From Enterobacter sp. Bisph1 (GTDB lineage Bacteria; Pseudomonadota; Gammaproteobacteria; Enterobacterales; Enterobacteriaceae), in assembly GCF_000814905.1 (NCBI RefSeq), contig NZ_JXAG01000028.1, forward strand, positions 1 through 64,000: a stretch of DNA of 64,000 bases, read 5' to 3'. This document shows, one piece after another, positions 44,707-54,870 of this stretch. Position numbers and translations under genes: made by a program. The first letter of the stretch is position 1, and each line of letters opens with the position of its first letter. Under the pieces are notes generated by a model, which ran no database searches, was not told the origin of the DNA, and worked only from the letters and a program-made list of their open reading frames with translations.

Positions 44707-45477
44707 TTACCCCAGCGTAAAGGGATCCGCATCCTGCCATGCCGGAAACGTCTTGCGATACTCCTGCAGGGCGCTTAAGGAGAGCTCGGCATCAATACGC
44801 GTGGCCTGGTGCGGCTCGGCGGTAGCGATAACTTCGCCCTGTGGGCTGATAACCCGACTGTCGCCGCGATAGTGATGCCCGTTGCCGTCGGTACCGACGC
44901 GGTTGCAGCCCGCCACCCAGGCGAGATTTTCAATCGCGCGGGCCACCAGCAACGCTTGCCAGTGCAGGGATCGCGGCGCAGGCCAGTTGGCGACATACAG
45001 CAGCAGATCGTAATCATTGCGGTTGCGCGACCACACCGGAAAGCGCAGGTCGTAACATACCAGCGGTAAAATGCGCCAGCCGCGCCACTCAAAGACCACA
45101 CGTTCCTGACCCGCTTGATAATGGTGATGCTCATCGGCCATGCGGAACAGGTGACGTTTATCGTAGAAATGCACATCCCCGTCCGGTTCGACCAGTAAAA
45201 AACGGTTCACCGGCCCGCGCTCGGACTGCAGCGCCGCACTGCCTGCAATCAGCGCATTGGTCTGGCGGGCTTTGTTCTGCATCCAGGCGACCACCTGATC
45301 TTGCGGCATCGACTGTTGCGCCGCTTCCATAGCAAAACCGGTCGTAAACATCTCCGGCAGCACAATGATATCGCGCCCGCTGACCTCTTCGAGATGCACA
45401 TCAAAATGGCGCAGATTGGCGGGTCCATCCATCCAGACTAAAGGTTGTTGTAATAGCGTAATTTTTAATCCAGGCAC
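44707..45477 (-). CDS. yafV: omega-amidase YafV (nitrilase family)
   Basis: YafV hydrolyses 2-oxoglutaramate-type omega-amides, a repair and methionine-salvage-related function. The 256-residue nitrilase-superfamily protein has the Glu-Lys-Cys triad: Glu in IVLPEMFTTGFAM, Lys in YDKRHLF and Cys in LPLVCYDLRFPVWSRN. The start is GTG at 45477, giving GLKITLLQQPLVWMDGPANL after the first residues, as in E. coli. It is the first gene of the resumed aspV-region order (yafV-fadE-gmhA) and converges on the DeoR gene, 26 bp apart. Confidence 0.94.
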   Translation of the reverse strand: MPGLKITLLQQPLVWMDGPANLRHFDVHLEEVSGRDIIVLPEMFTTGFAMEAAQQSMPQDQVVAWMQNKARQTNALIAGSAALQSERGPVNRFLLVEPDGDVHFYDKRHLFRMADEHHHYQAGQERVVFEWRGWRILPLVCYDLRFPVWSRNRNDYDLLLYVANWPAPRSLHWQALLVARAIENLAWVAGCNRVGTDGNGHHYRGDSRVISPQGEVIATAEPHQATRIDAELSLSALQEYRKTFPAWQDADPFTLG

Positions 45478-45616
45478 GATAGCGACCCCGCGTAAACCAG
45501 CATCAACACTGTAGTATGAGGATAAATGAAAAAAACCGCAGGGGGAAAGTGAAGCGCGAATATTGCAGGGTCAAGTGGGCTTTGAACAGAGGCGAAGCCG
45601 ATGGGTTACTGTATGA

Positions 45617-45757
45617 GGCTACCCCGGCTTTAAATTTCATTCGTTGAAAGGGGATAAACAAAACCTTTTCGCTATTACCGTTCGCGCCAACTGGCGAATC
45701 ACCTTTGAATTCAGAGACGGTGACGCCTACATACTTAACTTAGAGGACTATCATTAA
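45617..45757 (+). pseudogene. HigB-type toxin, C-terminal remnant
   Basis: Forty-six codons before a TAA at 45755 read like the C-terminal half of a HigB/RelE toxin: PGFKFHSLKGDKQNLF, then ITVRANWRITFEF and LEDYH at the end. An in-frame TGA at 45614 precedes it, and the N-terminal half of the family is not found upstream. The stop overlaps the higA start by one base (TAATG), as in intact higBA operons. The remnant would not encode a full RNase fold, so the toxin is judged inactive. Confidence 0.7.
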
Positions 45758-46059
45758 TGATCATGCTCAACCCCCCACATCCAGGGGTCTTGATCGCGGA
45801 ATATCTGGAGGATTACGGCGTCAGCCTGCGAGCATTGGCTCGCGATCTCGACGTTTCTCCCTCGGCCCTGAGTAAGGTTACAGCAGGTAAAACCGCGATC
45901 AGTCCCGAAATGGCCCTCCGGCTTGAAGCCGGTTTAGGGATTGCAGCTCGCTTATTGCTGGCTATGCAGGCGACATACGATCTTAGCCGCGCCCGCGAAA
46001 CTGTCGATCTGACGCACGTAATACCATCGCAACACTCCCGCAGCGAGACCGCCCGTTAA
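45757..46059 (+). CDS. higA: HigA-family addiction module antitoxin (XRE-type)
   Basis: The 100-residue helix-turn-helix protein of the HigA family has PPHPGVLIAEYLEDYGVSLR, ARDLDVSPSALSKVTAGKTA and SPEMALRLEAGLG, i.e. the HTH at about residues 25-60. HigA binds the toxin and represses its own operon. The start overlaps the stop of a broken higB (TAATG); an alternative ATG lies two codons later. With the toxin broken it is an orphan antitoxin, possibly retained as a regulator or protective antitoxin (inference). Confidence 0.85.
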   Translation: MIMLNPPHPGVLIAEYLEDYGVSLRALARDLDVSPSALSKVTAGKTAISPEMALRLEAGLGIAARLLLAMQATYDLSRARETVDLTHVIPSQHSRSETAR

Positions 46060-46176
46060 GCCAGAATGCCCGTGTTTATGCGGGCGTCTTTTATAGCTTT
46101 AAAAAGTTGACTGCGCGGTTTAAATCAAATAATTGTTCCAATAACCACTTTATCAATAATGTCACCAGGAGGGTTT

Positions 46177-46698
46177 ATGGCGTTACAAGGAACGTTAATA
46201 TTGAACGGAGCGGATTACGTACCTTTCAATTTATTTGGTGTGGGTGTGTTTATGGCACATTCAGGGTTAGGGGCCTACAGAAATAATTTTAATTGCGGGG
46301 CTATTCCACAAATTGGTCCGTTACCGCCAGGGAAATATTGGATTGTAGATCGTAAGGAAGGTAATTGGTTCTCTCAAAAGAAGGCGGAAATTCATGACTC
46401 AGCTAACAGGCTTTTTGGGAGACGAGAGTTTGGCAAAACCCATTGGTTTGCGCTATGGCGCGATGATTTGGGGATAGATGATTACACCTGGATTGAAAGC
46501 GTCAAGCGAGGTAATTTCCGGCTGCACCCTGGTACAATTTCAAAAGGATGCATAACCATAGCCCATAATTCTGACTATCAAATGATCCACAATGCGCTTA
46601 TGAACACAACGCTGATTGAGGTTCCTTGTCGACACGCGCTAATGGCGCGAGGATGGGTGGAGGTTGTCGCCGGTGGCTATCAAAACACTTGCCCTTAA
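46177..46698 (+). CDS. Tlde1-like type VI secretion effector (DUF2778, L,D-transpeptidase-like)
   Basis: The 173-residue protein matches the Tlde1 (DUF2778) effector family: ALQGTLILNG at the start, LPPGKYWIVDR, WFALWRDDLGIDDYTW, and RLHPGTISKGCITIAH, with H117 and C125 as probable active-site residues. In Salmonella Tlde1 is delivered by a T6SS to the periplasm of competitors and acts on peptidoglycan stem peptides by L,D-carboxypeptidase and D-amino-acid exchange. No signal peptide is visible, as expected for a T6SS cargo. The start at 46177 has AGGAGGG 4 bases upstream. The base composition is more AT-rich than its neighbours. It overlaps its probable immunity gene by 26 bp. Confidence 0.82.
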   Translation: MALQGTLILNGADYVPFNLFGVGVFMAHSGLGAYRNNFNCGAIPQIGPLPPGKYWIVDRKEGNWFSQKKAEIHDSANRLFGRREFGKTHWFALWRDDLGIDDYTWIESVKRGNFRLHPGTISKGCITIAHNSDYQMIHNALMNTTLIEVPCRHALMARGWVEVVAGGYQNTCP

Positions 46699-46939
46699 AC
46701 TCAGTAAAATAACCTATTTTATTATTTTATTATTTGGTATTGGTCATCTGCTTCCAGAGCCTGAAAGATATATCAATTATGAAATTGCCACCAAAGTTTC
46801 ACTCTTTCTTTATGATGATGAAAGCCCAGAAGCAATGTACAACGCTTATTCCTGTATAGACGGGTTGATCATGCTGATTATCATCACTCCGCTTTATATT
46901 TTTACCGTGAAATTATTGATGAGAAAAATGAAAAGTTGA
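46673..46939 (+). CDS. Tldi1-like immunity protein (small membrane protein)
   Basis: The 88-residue protein has two hydrophobic segments, at about residues 12-27 and 62-82, and an intervening polar part with LPEPERYINYEIAT, which would face the periplasm where the effector acts. It overlaps the effector gene by 26 bases on the same strand, as effector/immunity pairs do. The start GTG at 46673 has GGAGG 9 bases before; TTG at 46664 is less likely. It is the most AT-rich gene of the middle part of the window. Immunity role follows from position and topology, not from a shown interaction. Confidence 0.72.
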   Translation: MAIKTLALKLSKITYFIILLFGIGHLLPEPERYINYEIATKVSLFLYDDESPEAMYNAYSCIDGLIMLIIITPLYIFTVKLLMRKMKS

Positions 46940-47027
46940 TAACCGGCGCAAAGAGCAAGAAAAGCAGGCTGCGTCGGTTAAAACAAAACAAGACTTGTCG
47001 AATATTATTCATTTTTACCCAAAACTA

Positions 47028-47066
47028 AAAAGCCTGAGTCGGTTAACTATCCGAACTCAGGCTTTT
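47028..47066. terminator. bidirectional terminator between the immunity gene and fadE
   Basis: AAAAGCCTGAGT / ACTCAGGCTTTT forms a stem with A and T runs on both sides, so it can end both the effector/immunity transcript and the convergent fadE transcript. Confidence 0.9.
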
Positions 47067-47104
47067 ATTCTACTTACACCATCTTTGTGCTGAACGCGGT
47101 TTTA

Positions 47105-49552
47105 TCAGGCCGCTTCAGGTTTACGCATCTTTTCCGGCGTGGTGACCACCGGCTGTGTTGCCAGCGCCTCCGGTTCGAAGTCGTCAACGTTGATACTGCG
47201 CAGACGGCTGATTTCCGCTTTGTTCAGCAGCGCGGCCTCTTCCTGATTAATCAGGCCGCTTGCCAGCGCCTGCTGCGCCAGCACATCCAGACGGGTGAAC
47301 GGCAGGTTTTTACCCAGCGATTTACAGATGCGCTGGTGAATCGGATCGGCCGCCATCACATCAACCAGCGCCTCTTCCAGCAGACCAATCGGGTTATGCT
47401 CGCTCGGCGTCAGATACTGACCGCGGCCAATACGTGAACGCGTGGCGCTCGGGGTTTGCAGGATCTTCGCTACCTTATGATCAAGCTTGTCGGACGGGGC
47501 GCGATAGTGGCGACCGGTCGGGAAAATCACCAGGCTTAACGCGCCTGCAACAAAGCGGTTCGGGAAGTTCTCCAGCAGATCGTGCATCGCCTGTTCCGCC
47601 TGATAGAGCGCATCCTGCACGCCCCAGTGCACCAGCGGTAGATCCGCTTCCTGGCGACCTTCATCGTCATAGCGTTTTAGCACCGACGAAGCGAGATAGA
47701 GCTGGCTTAAAATATCCCCCAGACGCGCGGAGATTCGCTCACGACGTTTCAGGCTACCGCCCAGCACCGCCATCGACACATCCGACAGCAGCGCAAGGTT
47801 GGCGCTCAAACGGTTCAGATGCTGGTAGTAACGTTTGGTGGCATCGCGGGTCGGCGTGGCGCTGGTTAAACCGCGCGTCAGGCCAAGCCACAGGCTGCGC
47901 ATCTCATTACTGCCCACATGGCCGATATGTTTAAACAGCAGTTTATCGAAAGCGTCGACATCGTTATTCTGCGCGGCGGCCATCTCTTCCAGCACATACG
48001 GATGGCAGCGAATAGCGCCCTGACCAAAGATCATCATGCTGCGGGTCAGAATGTTAGCCCCTTCCACGGTGATGGCGATCGGCGCGCCCTGGTAAGCACG
48101 GGCCAGGAAGTTGCCTTCGCCGAGCATAATGCCTTTACCGCCGGCAATATCCATCGCGTCAATGATTGCCCGCTGACCACGGTGGGTACAGTGATATTTA
48201 ACGATCGCGGAGAGCACCGCCGGTTTTTCACCGAGCATAATGCCGTAGGTGACCAGCGACGCCGCCGCATCCATCGCGTAAGCGTTACCGGCAATACGTG
48301 CCAGCGGCTCTTCAATGCCTTCCATTTTACCAATCGACACTTTGAACTGACGGCGGATATGAGCGTAAGCGCCAATCCCCATCGCCACGGATTTTACGCC
48401 GCCGGTCGAGTTGGAGGGCAGGGTGATACCGCGGCCTACCGACAGACATTCCACCAGCATACGCCAGCCCTGACCGGCCATTTTCGGCCCGCCAATAATG
48501 TAATCAATCGGGACAAAGATATCGTCGCCGCGGGTCGGACCGTTCTGGAACGGCACGTTCAGCGGGAAGTGACGGCGGCCAATTTCCACGCCCGGCGTTG
48601 ACGTTGGGATCAGCGCACAGGTAATACCAAGTTCTTCATCGCCACCGAGCAGTCTGTCCGGGTCGGAGAGCTTAAACGCCAGCCCCAGTACGGTGGCGAT
48701 CGGCGCCAGCGTAATATAGCGTTTGTTCCAGGTCAGGCGCATACCGAGCACCTGCTGGCCCTGCCAGTCACCCATGCAGACGACACCGGTATCGGGAATC
48801 GCACCGGCATCAGAACCCGCTTCCGGGCTGGTCAGCGCAAAGCAGGGAATTTCCAGACCGCGTGCCAGACGCGGCAGATAGTGATCTTTTTGCTCTTGCG
48901 TACCGTAATGTTGCAACAGTTCGCCCGGGCCTAAAGAGTTAGGCACGCCGACGGTGATCGCCAGAATACCGGAGACGCCAGAGAGTTTTTGCAGTACGCG
49001 GGATTGGGCATACGCCGAGAATTCCAGCCCGCCGTACTCTTTTTTAATGATCATCGCAAAGAAGCGGTGCTCTTTTAAGTACGCCCACAGTTCCGGCGGC
49101 AGATCCGCCATTTCGTGGGTGATTTGGAAGTCATTTGCCATGCGGCAGGCTTCTTCCACCGGACCATCAATAAACGCCTGTTCTTCAGCGGTCAAACGCG
49201 GTTGCGGGTAGTTGTGCAGCTTTTTCCAGTCTGGATTACCGCGAAACAGATCCCCTTCCCACCAGGTTGTCCCGGCATCGATAGCTTCTTTCTCGGTGCG
49301 TGACATCGGCGGCATTACTTTACGGAAACCGCGAAACACCGGTGCCGAAATCAGCGCTTTACGCATCGGCGGCAGGTTTAACGGCACCAGGATAATCGCC
49401 AGCGGCAGCAGCACCCAGATAGACCACACGCCAGAAAGGCCCAGTGCGGCGGTCCACGCCAGAAGAATAACGCTGCTCAGCAGCAGGTTCACGCGGTGGT
49501 AAAACAGCGCGCTGACCAGTACAACCGTTGCGAGAATACTCAAAATCATCAT
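47105..49552 (-). CDS. fadE: acyl-CoA dehydrogenase FadE
   Basis: FadE performs the first oxidation of fatty-acid beta-oxidation, acyl-CoA to trans-2-enoyl-CoA. The 815-residue protein is longer than typical acyl-CoA dehydrogenases: two N-terminal membrane helices (about residues 3-17 and 24-60), then a dehydrogenase domain with [19 protein letters not shown] (FAD binding) and [20 protein letters not shown], and a C-terminal extension of DUF1974. E. coli FadE has 814 residues. A FadR-like site overlies its leader at 49576-49592. It converges on tldi1. Confidence 0.97.
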   Translation of the reverse strand: MMILSILATVVLVSALFYHRVNLLLSSVILLAWTAALGLSGVWSIWVLLPLAIILVPLNLPPMRKALISAPVFRGFRKVMPPMSRTEKEAIDAGTTWWEGDLFRGNPDWKKLHNYPQPRLTAEEQAFIDGPVEEACRMANDFQITHEMADLPPELWAYLKEHRFFAMIIKKEYGGLEFSAYAQSRVLQKLSGVSGILAITVGVPNSLGPGELLQHYGTQEQKDHYLPRLARGLEIPCFALTSPEAGSDAGAIPDTGVVCMGDWQGQQVLGMRLTWNKRYITLAPIATVLGLAFKLSDPDRLLGGDEELGITCALIPTSTPGVEIGRRHFPLNVPFQNGPTRGDDIFVPIDYIIGGPKMAGQGWRMLVECLSVGRGITLPSNSTGGVKSVAMGIGAYAHIRRQFKVSIGKMEGIEEPLARIAGNAYAMDAAASLVTYGIMLGEKPAVLSAIVKYHCTHRGQRAIIDAMDIAGGKGIMLGEGNFLARAYQGAPIAITVEGANILTRSMMIFGQGAIRCHPYVLEEMAAAQNNDVDAFDKLLFKHIGHVGSNEMRSLWLGLTRGLTSATPTRDATKRYYQHLNRLSANLALLSDVSMAVLGGSLKRRERISARLGDILSQLYLASSVLKRYDDEGRQEADLPLVHWGVQDALYQAEQAMHDLLENFPNRFVAGALSLVIFPTGRHYRAPSDKLDHKVAKILQTPSATRSRIGRGQYLTPSEHNPIGLLEEALVDVMAADPIHQRICKSLGKNLPFTRLDVLAQQALASGLINQEEAALLNKAEISRLRSINVDDFEPEALATQPVVTTPEKMRKPEAA

Positions 49553-49575
49553 AAAGAAAAGCTCCCTTGCTTGTA

Positions 49576-49592
49576 GGAGGTCTGACCACTTG
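49576..49592. promoter_or_regulatory. candidate FadR operator upstream of fadE
   Basis: AGGAGGTCTGACCACTT resembles the FadR operator (core TGGTCNGACCA) and lies about 25-40 bp upstream of the fadE start. FadR represses fad genes until long-chain acyl-CoA binds, which fits. Not tested. Confidence 0.6.
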
Positions 49593-49788
49593 TGATGTAT
49601 TGTTTGTAGTGGATGTCATTTCTTTTATCAATGTGTTTACAAAATAATTACAACCTGGTTCACAATGTTGAGGGCTTTTCATTCAGCGAAAATGAAAACA
49701 GCGGGGCGCTACGGCTTTAGCTTCTCGCCTGAAATGCTATCCGGTACACTGCGCAGTGTTATTTACATTTATGCTGAAGGATATCCTC

Positions 49789-50370
49789 ATGTACCAGGAT
49801 CTTATTCGTAACGAACTGAACGAAGCGGCGGAAACGCTGGCGAATTTCTTGAAAGATGATGCCAATATTCACGCTATTCAGCGCGCGGCGGTATTGCTGG
49901 CCGACAGCTTCAAAGCCGGCGGCAAAGTGTTGTCCTGTGGTAACGGCGGCTCGCACTGCGATGCGATGCATTTTGCCGAAGAGTTAACCGGGCGCTATCG
50001 TGAAAACCGCCCCGGCTATCCGGCAATCGCTATCTCTGACGTGAGCCATATTTCCTGCGTCAGCAACGACTTCGGTTACGATTATATCTTCTCCCGTTAT
50101 GTCGAAGCGGTTGGTCGCGAAGGCGATGTGCTATTAGGGATCTCCACGTCCGGTAACTCCGGTAACGTCATCAAAGCTATTGCGGCCGCGCGTGAGAAGG
50201 GGATGAAAGTGATCACTCTGACGGGTAAAGACGGCGGCAAAATGGCCGGCTCGGCGGATATCGAAATTCGTGTGCCGCATTTTGGCTATGCCGATCGTAT
50301 TCAGGAGATTCACATTAAGGTGATTCACATCCTGATTCAGCTTATCGAAAAAGAGATGGTCAAAGCGTAA
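49789..50370 (+). CDS. gmhA: sedoheptulose 7-phosphate isomerase GmhA
   Basis: GmhA makes D-glycero-D-manno-heptose 7-phosphate, the first step of ADP-heptose synthesis for lipopolysaccharide inner core. The 193-residue SIS-domain protein has [20 protein letters not shown] and [15 protein letters not shown], and the metal ligand His/Glu in this motif. The start at 49789 has AAGGA 8 bases upstream; the longer frame from 49756 is not supported. Its conserved neighbours are fadE and yafJ. Confidence 0.97.
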   Translation: MYQDLIRNELNEAAETLANFLKDDANIHAIQRAAVLLADSFKAGGKVLSCGNGGSHCDAMHFAEELTGRYRENRPGYPAIAISDVSHISCVSNDFGYDYIFSRYVEAVGREGDVLLGISTSGNSGNVIKAIAAAREKGMKVITLTGKDGGKMAGSADIEIRVPHFGYADRIQEIHIKVIHILIQLIEKEMVKA

Positions 50371-50469
50371 CACGTTTTAAGCCGGGCAGCGCGAAGCTCA
50401 TCATCTTGCTGCCCGGGCATTACTGCGGTCACTCTTCGCCTTTTGTGGTCAGGCGCTGTGGAGGGAAAT

Positions 50470-51237
50470 ATGTGCGAACTGCTCGGCATGAGCGCCAATG
50501 TACCAACGGATATCTGTTTTAGTTTTACCGGTCTCGTCCAGCGCGGCGGTGGCACCGGGCCGCATAAAGATGGCTGGGGTATTACCTTCTACGAAGGCAA
50601 AGGCTGTCGCACTTTCAAAGATCCGCAACCCAGCTATAACTCTCCCATCGCTAAACTGGTGCAGGATTACCCCATTAAATCCTGTTCGGTGATTGCTCAT
50701 ATTCGCCAGGCCAACCGTGGCGAAGTGGCGCTGGAAAATACCCATCCTTTTACCCGCGAACTGTGGGGACGCAACTGGACCTACGCCCATAACGGGCAGC
50801 TGACGGGTTATAAAGGGCTGGAAACGGGGAATTTTCGCCCGATAGGCGAAACCGACAGCGAGAAAGCCTTCTGCTGGCTGCTCTACAAGCTGACCGAGCG
50901 CTATCCACGCACGCCGGGCAATATGCAGGCGGTGTTCAAATACATTGCGTCACTCGCCAGCGAGCTGCGCCAGAAGGGGGTATTTAATATGCTGCTTTCT
51001 GACGGGCGCTACGTAATGGCGTTCTGCTCGACCAATCTGTTTTGGATCACGCGTCGTGCGCCGTTTGGCGTAGCAAAGCTGCTGGATCAGGATGTGGAGA
51101 TTGATTTTCAGCGGGAAACCACACCGAACGATGTGGTTACCGTGATTGCCACTCAGCCGTTAACCGGCAATGAAGCCTGGCAAAAGATTATGCCAGGCGA
51201 GTCGGCCTTATTTTGTCTGGGGGAGCGTGTAGTTTGA
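50470..51237 (+). CDS. yafJ: class II glutamine amidotransferase-like protein YafJ
   Basis: The 255-residue protein has the Ntn-hydrolase glutaminase fold with Cys2 after Met as the N-terminal nucleophile ([10 protein letters not shown]), and [16 protein letters not shown] and HNGQLTG regions. Its partner synthase or substrate is unknown. The start at 50470 has GAGGGAA 4 bases upstream. Its 3' end overlaps the dpaA 3' end by 30 bp in a convergent pair. Confidence 0.94.
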   Translation: MCELLGMSANVPTDICFSFTGLVQRGGGTGPHKDGWGITFYEGKGCRTFKDPQPSYNSPIAKLVQDYPIKSCSVIAHIRQANRGEVALENTHPFTRELWGRNWTYAHNGQLTGYKGLETGNFRPIGETDSEKAFCWLLYKLTERYPRTPGNMQAVFKYIASLASELRQKGVFNMLLSDGRYVMAFCSTNLFWITRRAPFGVAKLLDQDVEIDFQRETTPNDVVTVIATQPLTGNEAWQKIMPGESALFCLGERVV

Positions 51238-51945
51238 CGCCAGCTGCGGCTGCACCGAAGTATTGATCGGCTTGCTCACCACATAGCGACCATCCACCAC
51301 CGAAACAACCGGCGGCTGGTGGGTGGAAGCGAAGTAGTCATAACCCGGCTTCAACTGCTGCCAGAAATCCGCATAGGTTGAATATTTATGACGCTGCATA
51401 TTGGCATCGGTCATGCGGAACGGATAAATGCTCACCTGCACGTTCGGCTGCCCAAAGACCAGCGCGGCGGTGACGAACTGGAAGATCTCATCAATACCGG
51501 AATCCGTCATCGCGTAGCAGCCAATCGACACGCAAGCGCCGTGAATCATCAGGTATTTGCCTTCGTAGCCGTGGGCGCGGTCATAGTTGTTTGGAAAACC
51601 AATATTAATCGCTTTATAGAAACGGCTATCCGGCTTGAGCTGGCTGCGCTGCACGGAGTAAAAACCCTCCGGGCTTTTAAAATCACCCTGGCGCTGCTTA
51701 GGGCCTAACCCGCCGGAGTAATTACAAATTTTATAGCTGTCGAGCAGCTGGTATTGCTCGCCCATTTTGACGTAAAGATCCAGGGTGCGCTCTTCTTTGA
51801 AGATCTGGATGTAAATCGGCGAACCCATCAACTGTTGCTTAAATTCTTTGCTCACCGGCGCGGTTGAACTCTTGCTGCTGACCAGGCCAGCAAACGAGAC
51901 GCACGGAAGCAAAAGCATCGCAATAAACAATGCGATTTTGCGCAT
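51208..51945 (-). CDS. dpaA: peptidoglycan meso-diaminopimelic acid protein amidase (LdtF/DpaA)
   Basis: DpaA (formerly YafK/LdtF) cleaves the link between Braun lipoprotein and peptidoglycan. The 245-residue periplasmic protein has a signal peptide ([20 protein letters not shown]) and an YkuD-type domain with the catalytic His and Cys in [19 protein letters not shown]. The start at 51945 follows AAGGAAAC; the ATG 90 bases earlier gives residues absent from the family. It shares the YkuD-like Cys chemistry with the Tlde1-like effector at 46.2 kb, but the two are unrelated in sequence apart from the motif. Confidence 0.93.
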   Translation of the reverse strand: MRKIALFIAMLLLPCVSFAGLVSSKSSTAPVSKEFKQQLMGSPIYIQIFKEERTLDLYVKMGEQYQLLDSYKICNYSGGLGPKQRQGDFKSPEGFYSVQRSQLKPDSRFYKAINIGFPNNYDRAHGYEGKYLMIHGACVSIGCYAMTDSGIDEIFQFVTAALVFGQPNVQVSIYPFRMTDANMQRHKYSTYADFWQQLKPGYDYFASTHQPPVVSVVDGRYVVSKPINTSVQPQLASNYTLPQTK

Positions 51946-52259
51946 ACTGCTTGTTTCCTTGATAAAGACATTACCACATTGCCAGGACGGCAAAGGAAGC
52001 CCAAAATTCAGACGATTCTGTTTCGGTGCGCCCACATTAGCATTACGGTAATTTTTCGCAAGCCCGAAAATAGGGGGATTTTTCAGGCCGCTTCTTTATT
52101 AACGCGCGCGTTACAAAGTGCTGTCGCCGTGAAAGATTAGCAATCAATTACCTGGCTTTGTGCGGGTTAAAAATCGTCGCTTAAAACGGCAGAATTACCG
52201 CTTTACTTGCTCTCTAATCAGTGGATTTACGCGCTGGCTTCTCAATCGCTCCAGTTGTG

Positions 52260-52275
52260 CTGTATACTTATCCAG
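52260..52275. promoter_or_regulatory. LexA box upstream of dinB
   Basis: CTGTATACTTATCCAG matches the 16-bp SOS box of E. coli dinB almost exactly and ends 20 bases before the dinB start, so dinB is expected to be SOS-induced. The gap 51946-52295 (350 bp) otherwise holds the dpaA leader and no gene. Confidence 0.88.
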
Positions 52276-52295
52276 TGTTCTGTGAGGGCTGGCGT

Positions 52296-53351
52296 ATGCG
52301 CAAAATCATACATGTCGATATGGACTGCTTTTTCGCGGCGGTAGAGATGCGCGATAATCCGGCCCTGCGCGACATCCCGATAGCCATTGGCGGCAGCCGG
52401 GTAAAACGCGGCGTCATCAGCACCGCCAACTATCCGGCGCGTAAATTTGGCGTACGCAGCGCGATGCCCACGGCGATGGCACTTAAGCTTTGCCCGCATC
52501 TCACTTTATTACCCGGCCGTTTCGACGCTTATAAAGAAGCCTCGCAGCAGATCCGCGAAATCTTCTCCCGCTACACCTCGCTTATCGAACCCCTTTCCCT
52601 TGATGAAGCCTATCTGGATGTCACCAACAGCCCGCACTGCCACGGTTCGGCCACTTTAATGGCGCAGGAAATCCGCCAGATTATCCTTAATGAAACCGGG
52701 CTCACCGCGTCGGCGGGCATCGCGCCGGTGAAATTCCTTGCCAAAATTGCCTCGGATCTTAATAAGCCCAACGGTCAGTATGTGATTACCCCGGCCGATG
52801 TCCCGGCGTTTTTACGCACGCTGCCGCTGAGTAAAATCCCCGGCGTGGGGAAAGTGTCGGCAGCAAAGCTCGAAACCCTTGGCTTGCGCACCTGTGAAGA
52901 TGTGCAAAGAAGCGATCTGGCGATGCTGCTTAAACGCTTTGGCAAATTCGGCCGGGTTTTATGGGAGCGCAGCCAGGGGATTGACGAGCGGGAGATTAGC
53001 AGCGAGCGGCTGCGTAAATCCGTCGGCGTTGAGAGGACGCTGGCGGAAGATATTCACCACTGGGAAGAGTGCGAAGCGATCATCGAGCAGCTCTACCCGG
53101 AACTGGAGCGGCGCTTAGCCAAGGTGAAACCGGATCTGTTAATTGCCCGCCAGGGCGTTAAGCTTAAGTTTAATGATTTTCAGCTCACCACGCAGGAACA
53201 TGTCTGGCCGCGCTTAAATAAAGAAGATCTGCTGGCGACGGCGCAAAACACCTGGAACGAGCGCCGGAGCGGGCGCGGCGTTCGCCTTGTCGGCCTGCAC
53301 GTGACGCTACTCGATCCGCAGCTGGAGCGACAGCTGGTGCTAGGGATATAA
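52296..53351 (+). CDS. dinB: DNA polymerase IV
   Basis: Pol IV is an error-prone Y-family polymerase of the SOS response. The 351 residues equal E. coli. Catalytic acidic residues are in [13 protein letters not shown] and [13 protein letters not shown], the steric gate region is FAAVE, the little finger is about 240-340, and the clamp-binding end is RQLVLGI. The start at 52296 is the family start; the frame extends 25 codons upstream through the LexA box, so the longer start is not real. It is convergent with pepD. Confidence 0.97.
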   Translation: MRKIIHVDMDCFFAAVEMRDNPALRDIPIAIGGSRVKRGVISTANYPARKFGVRSAMPTAMALKLCPHLTLLPGRFDAYKEASQQIREIFSRYTSLIEPLSLDEAYLDVTNSPHCHGSATLMAQEIRQIILNETGLTASAGIAPVKFLAKIASDLNKPNGQYVITPADVPAFLRTLPLSKIPGVGKVSAAKLETLGLRTCEDVQRSDLAMLLKRFGKFGRVLWERSQGIDEREISSERLRKSVGVERTLAEDIHHWEECEAIIEQLYPELERRLAKVKPDLLIARQGVKLKFNDFQLTTQEHVWPRLNKEDLLATAQNTWNERRSGRGVRLVGLHVTLLDPQLERQLVLGI

Positions 53352-53383
53352 AACGGTCGGAAAGGGCAGAAGTAGAGAGAAAA

Positions 53384-53405
53384 GTCCGCGCCGGGCGGCG
53401 CGGAC
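53384..53405. terminator. GC-rich hairpin between dinB and pepD
   Basis: GTCCGCGCC / GGCGCGGAC with a four-base loop sits between the two convergent genes, with A-rich bases on the dinB side (AGAAAAG). It can end either transcript. Confidence 0.7.
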
Positions 53406-53412
53406 CTGAGGC

Positions 53413-54870
53413 TTATTTCGCCGGAATCGCTTTTAGCAACTCGGTCAGCAGGGTCCAGTAATGGCCCACGCTTTCGATATGCACTTGTTCATCCGGTGAG
53501 TGCGGACCGGTAATGGTTGGCCCAATAGAAACCATATCCATATCCGGGTACGGTTTTTTGAACAGACCGCACTCAAGACCCGCGTGGATAATCTGAATGT
53601 TCGGGGTTTTATTGAACAGACGCTGATAGGTTTCACGCACCAGCGCCATCACCGGCGAATTCGCGTCCGGCTGCCAGCCCGGATAACCGCCTTTCGGCGC
53701 GGTTTTCGCACCGGCCAGCGCACCCAGCGATTCCAGCATGCTCACCACGTAATCTTTGCCGCTGTCCACCAGCGAGCGGATCAGGCAGACGATTTCGGCG
53801 CTGTCGTCCGCGAGCGTCACCACACCGACGTTCAGCGAGGTTTCCACCACGCCTTTCGCCACGTCTGAGTTACGAATCACGCCGTTCGGCGTGGCGTTCA
53901 GCAGGCGCACAAAGGTATCGCGCGATTCGCTAGTCAGCGCGGCTTTATCGCTCGCAACGCTATCCAGCAGCACCACCAGGTTTTTCTCTTTTGCTTCCAG
54001 CTCGTTTTTCAGGATTGCCTGATAGGTGCTGGCGAGGGTTTTCAGCTGTGCGGCTTTATCTGCCGGAACGGCGACAATGGCAAAGGCTTCACGCGGAATG
54101 GCGTTACGCAGCGTACCGCCGGTGAAATCCAGCAGACGCAGATCCAGTTCGGCAGCGTGGCCGGCGAGGAAGCGCACCAGCAGTTTATTGGCGTTACCTA
54201 AGCCAACATGGATCTCCGCGCCAGAGTGGCCGCCTTTCAGCCCTTTCAGCGTCAGCTTAAAGGTTTCATACCCGGCCGGAACCGCTTCGCGAGTGAGGGG
54301 CAGGGTGGTAATAAAATCGATACCGCCTGCGCAACCCATGTAGATTTCACCCTCTTCTTCAGAGTCGGTGTTAATCAGAATATCCGCCTGCAGCCAGTTC
54401 GCCTGCAGACCAAATGCGCCGTCCATGCCCGCTTCTTCGGTCATCGTCAACAGCACTTCCAGCGGGCCATGCTCAACGCGGTCATCCGCCAGCACCGCCA
54501 GCGCGGAGGCCATACCGATGCCGTTATCCGCGCCAAGTGTGGTGCCGCGCGCTTTAACCCATTCACCGTCAACATACGGGCGAATCGGATCGGTGGTGAA
54601 ATCGTGTACCGTGTCGTTATTTTTCTGCGGCACCATATCAAGGTGCGCCTGCAGAACTACCGGCTTGCGGTTTTCCATACCGGCGGTCGCCGGTTTACGA
54701 ATAAGAATGTTACCAACCTGGTCGCGCTCCGCGTGAAGCCCTTTTTCTTTCGCCCAGCCCATAATGTGTTCGGCGAGTTGTTCTTCATGGTAGGACGGGT
54801 GCGGGATAGAACAGATTTTGGCAAAAATATCCCACAGCGGCTGTGGCGATAGTTGAGACAGTTCAGACAC
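53413..54870 (-). CDS. pepD: beta-Ala-His dipeptidase / aminoacyl-histidine dipeptidase PepD
   Basis: PepD is a cytosolic zinc M20-family peptidase (peptidase D) that cleaves dipeptides, carnosine among them. The 485 residues equal E. coli. Zinc-binding residues appear in VVLQAHLDMVPQ (His-x-Asp), GTTLGADNGIGMASAL, TMTEEAGMDGAFGLQ (catalytic Glu) and INTDSEEEGEIYMG. A bi-domain structure with a lid is typical. It is read toward dinB, away from gpt. Confidence 0.97.
   Translation of the reverse strand: MSELSQLSPQPLWDIFAKICSIPHPSYHEEQLAEHIMGWAKEKGLHAERDQVGNILIRKPATAGMENRKPVVLQAHLDMVPQKNNDTVHDFTTDPIRPYVDGEWVKARGTTLGADNGIGMASALAVLADDRVEHGPLEVLLTMTEEAGMDGAFGLQANWLQADILINTDSEEEGEIYMGCAGGIDFITTLPLTREAVPAGYETFKLTLKGLKGGHSGAEIHVGLGNANKLLVRFLAGHAAELDLRLLDFTGGTLRNAIPREAFAIVAVPADKAAQLKTLASTYQAILKNELEAKEKNLVVLLDSVASDKAALTSESRDTFVRLLNATPNGVIRNSDVAKGVVETSLNVGVVTLADDSAEIVCLIRSLVDSGKDYVVSMLESLGALAGAKTAPKGGYPGWQPDANSPVMALVRETYQRLFNKTPNIQIIHAGLECGLFKKPYPDMDMVSIGPTITGPHSPDEQVHIESVGHYWTLLTELLKAIPAK

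Noticed and set aside
50371..50469. Extra gene between gmhA and yafJ
   Set aside because: Only about 100 bp with no start and no motif; the longer frame before yafJ is just its upstream extension.
51946..52295. dinJ-yafQ toxin-antitoxin pair between dpaA and dinB
   Set aside because: In E. coli that pair lies in this interval, but the 350 bp here hold only the dinB SOS box and no coding sequence.
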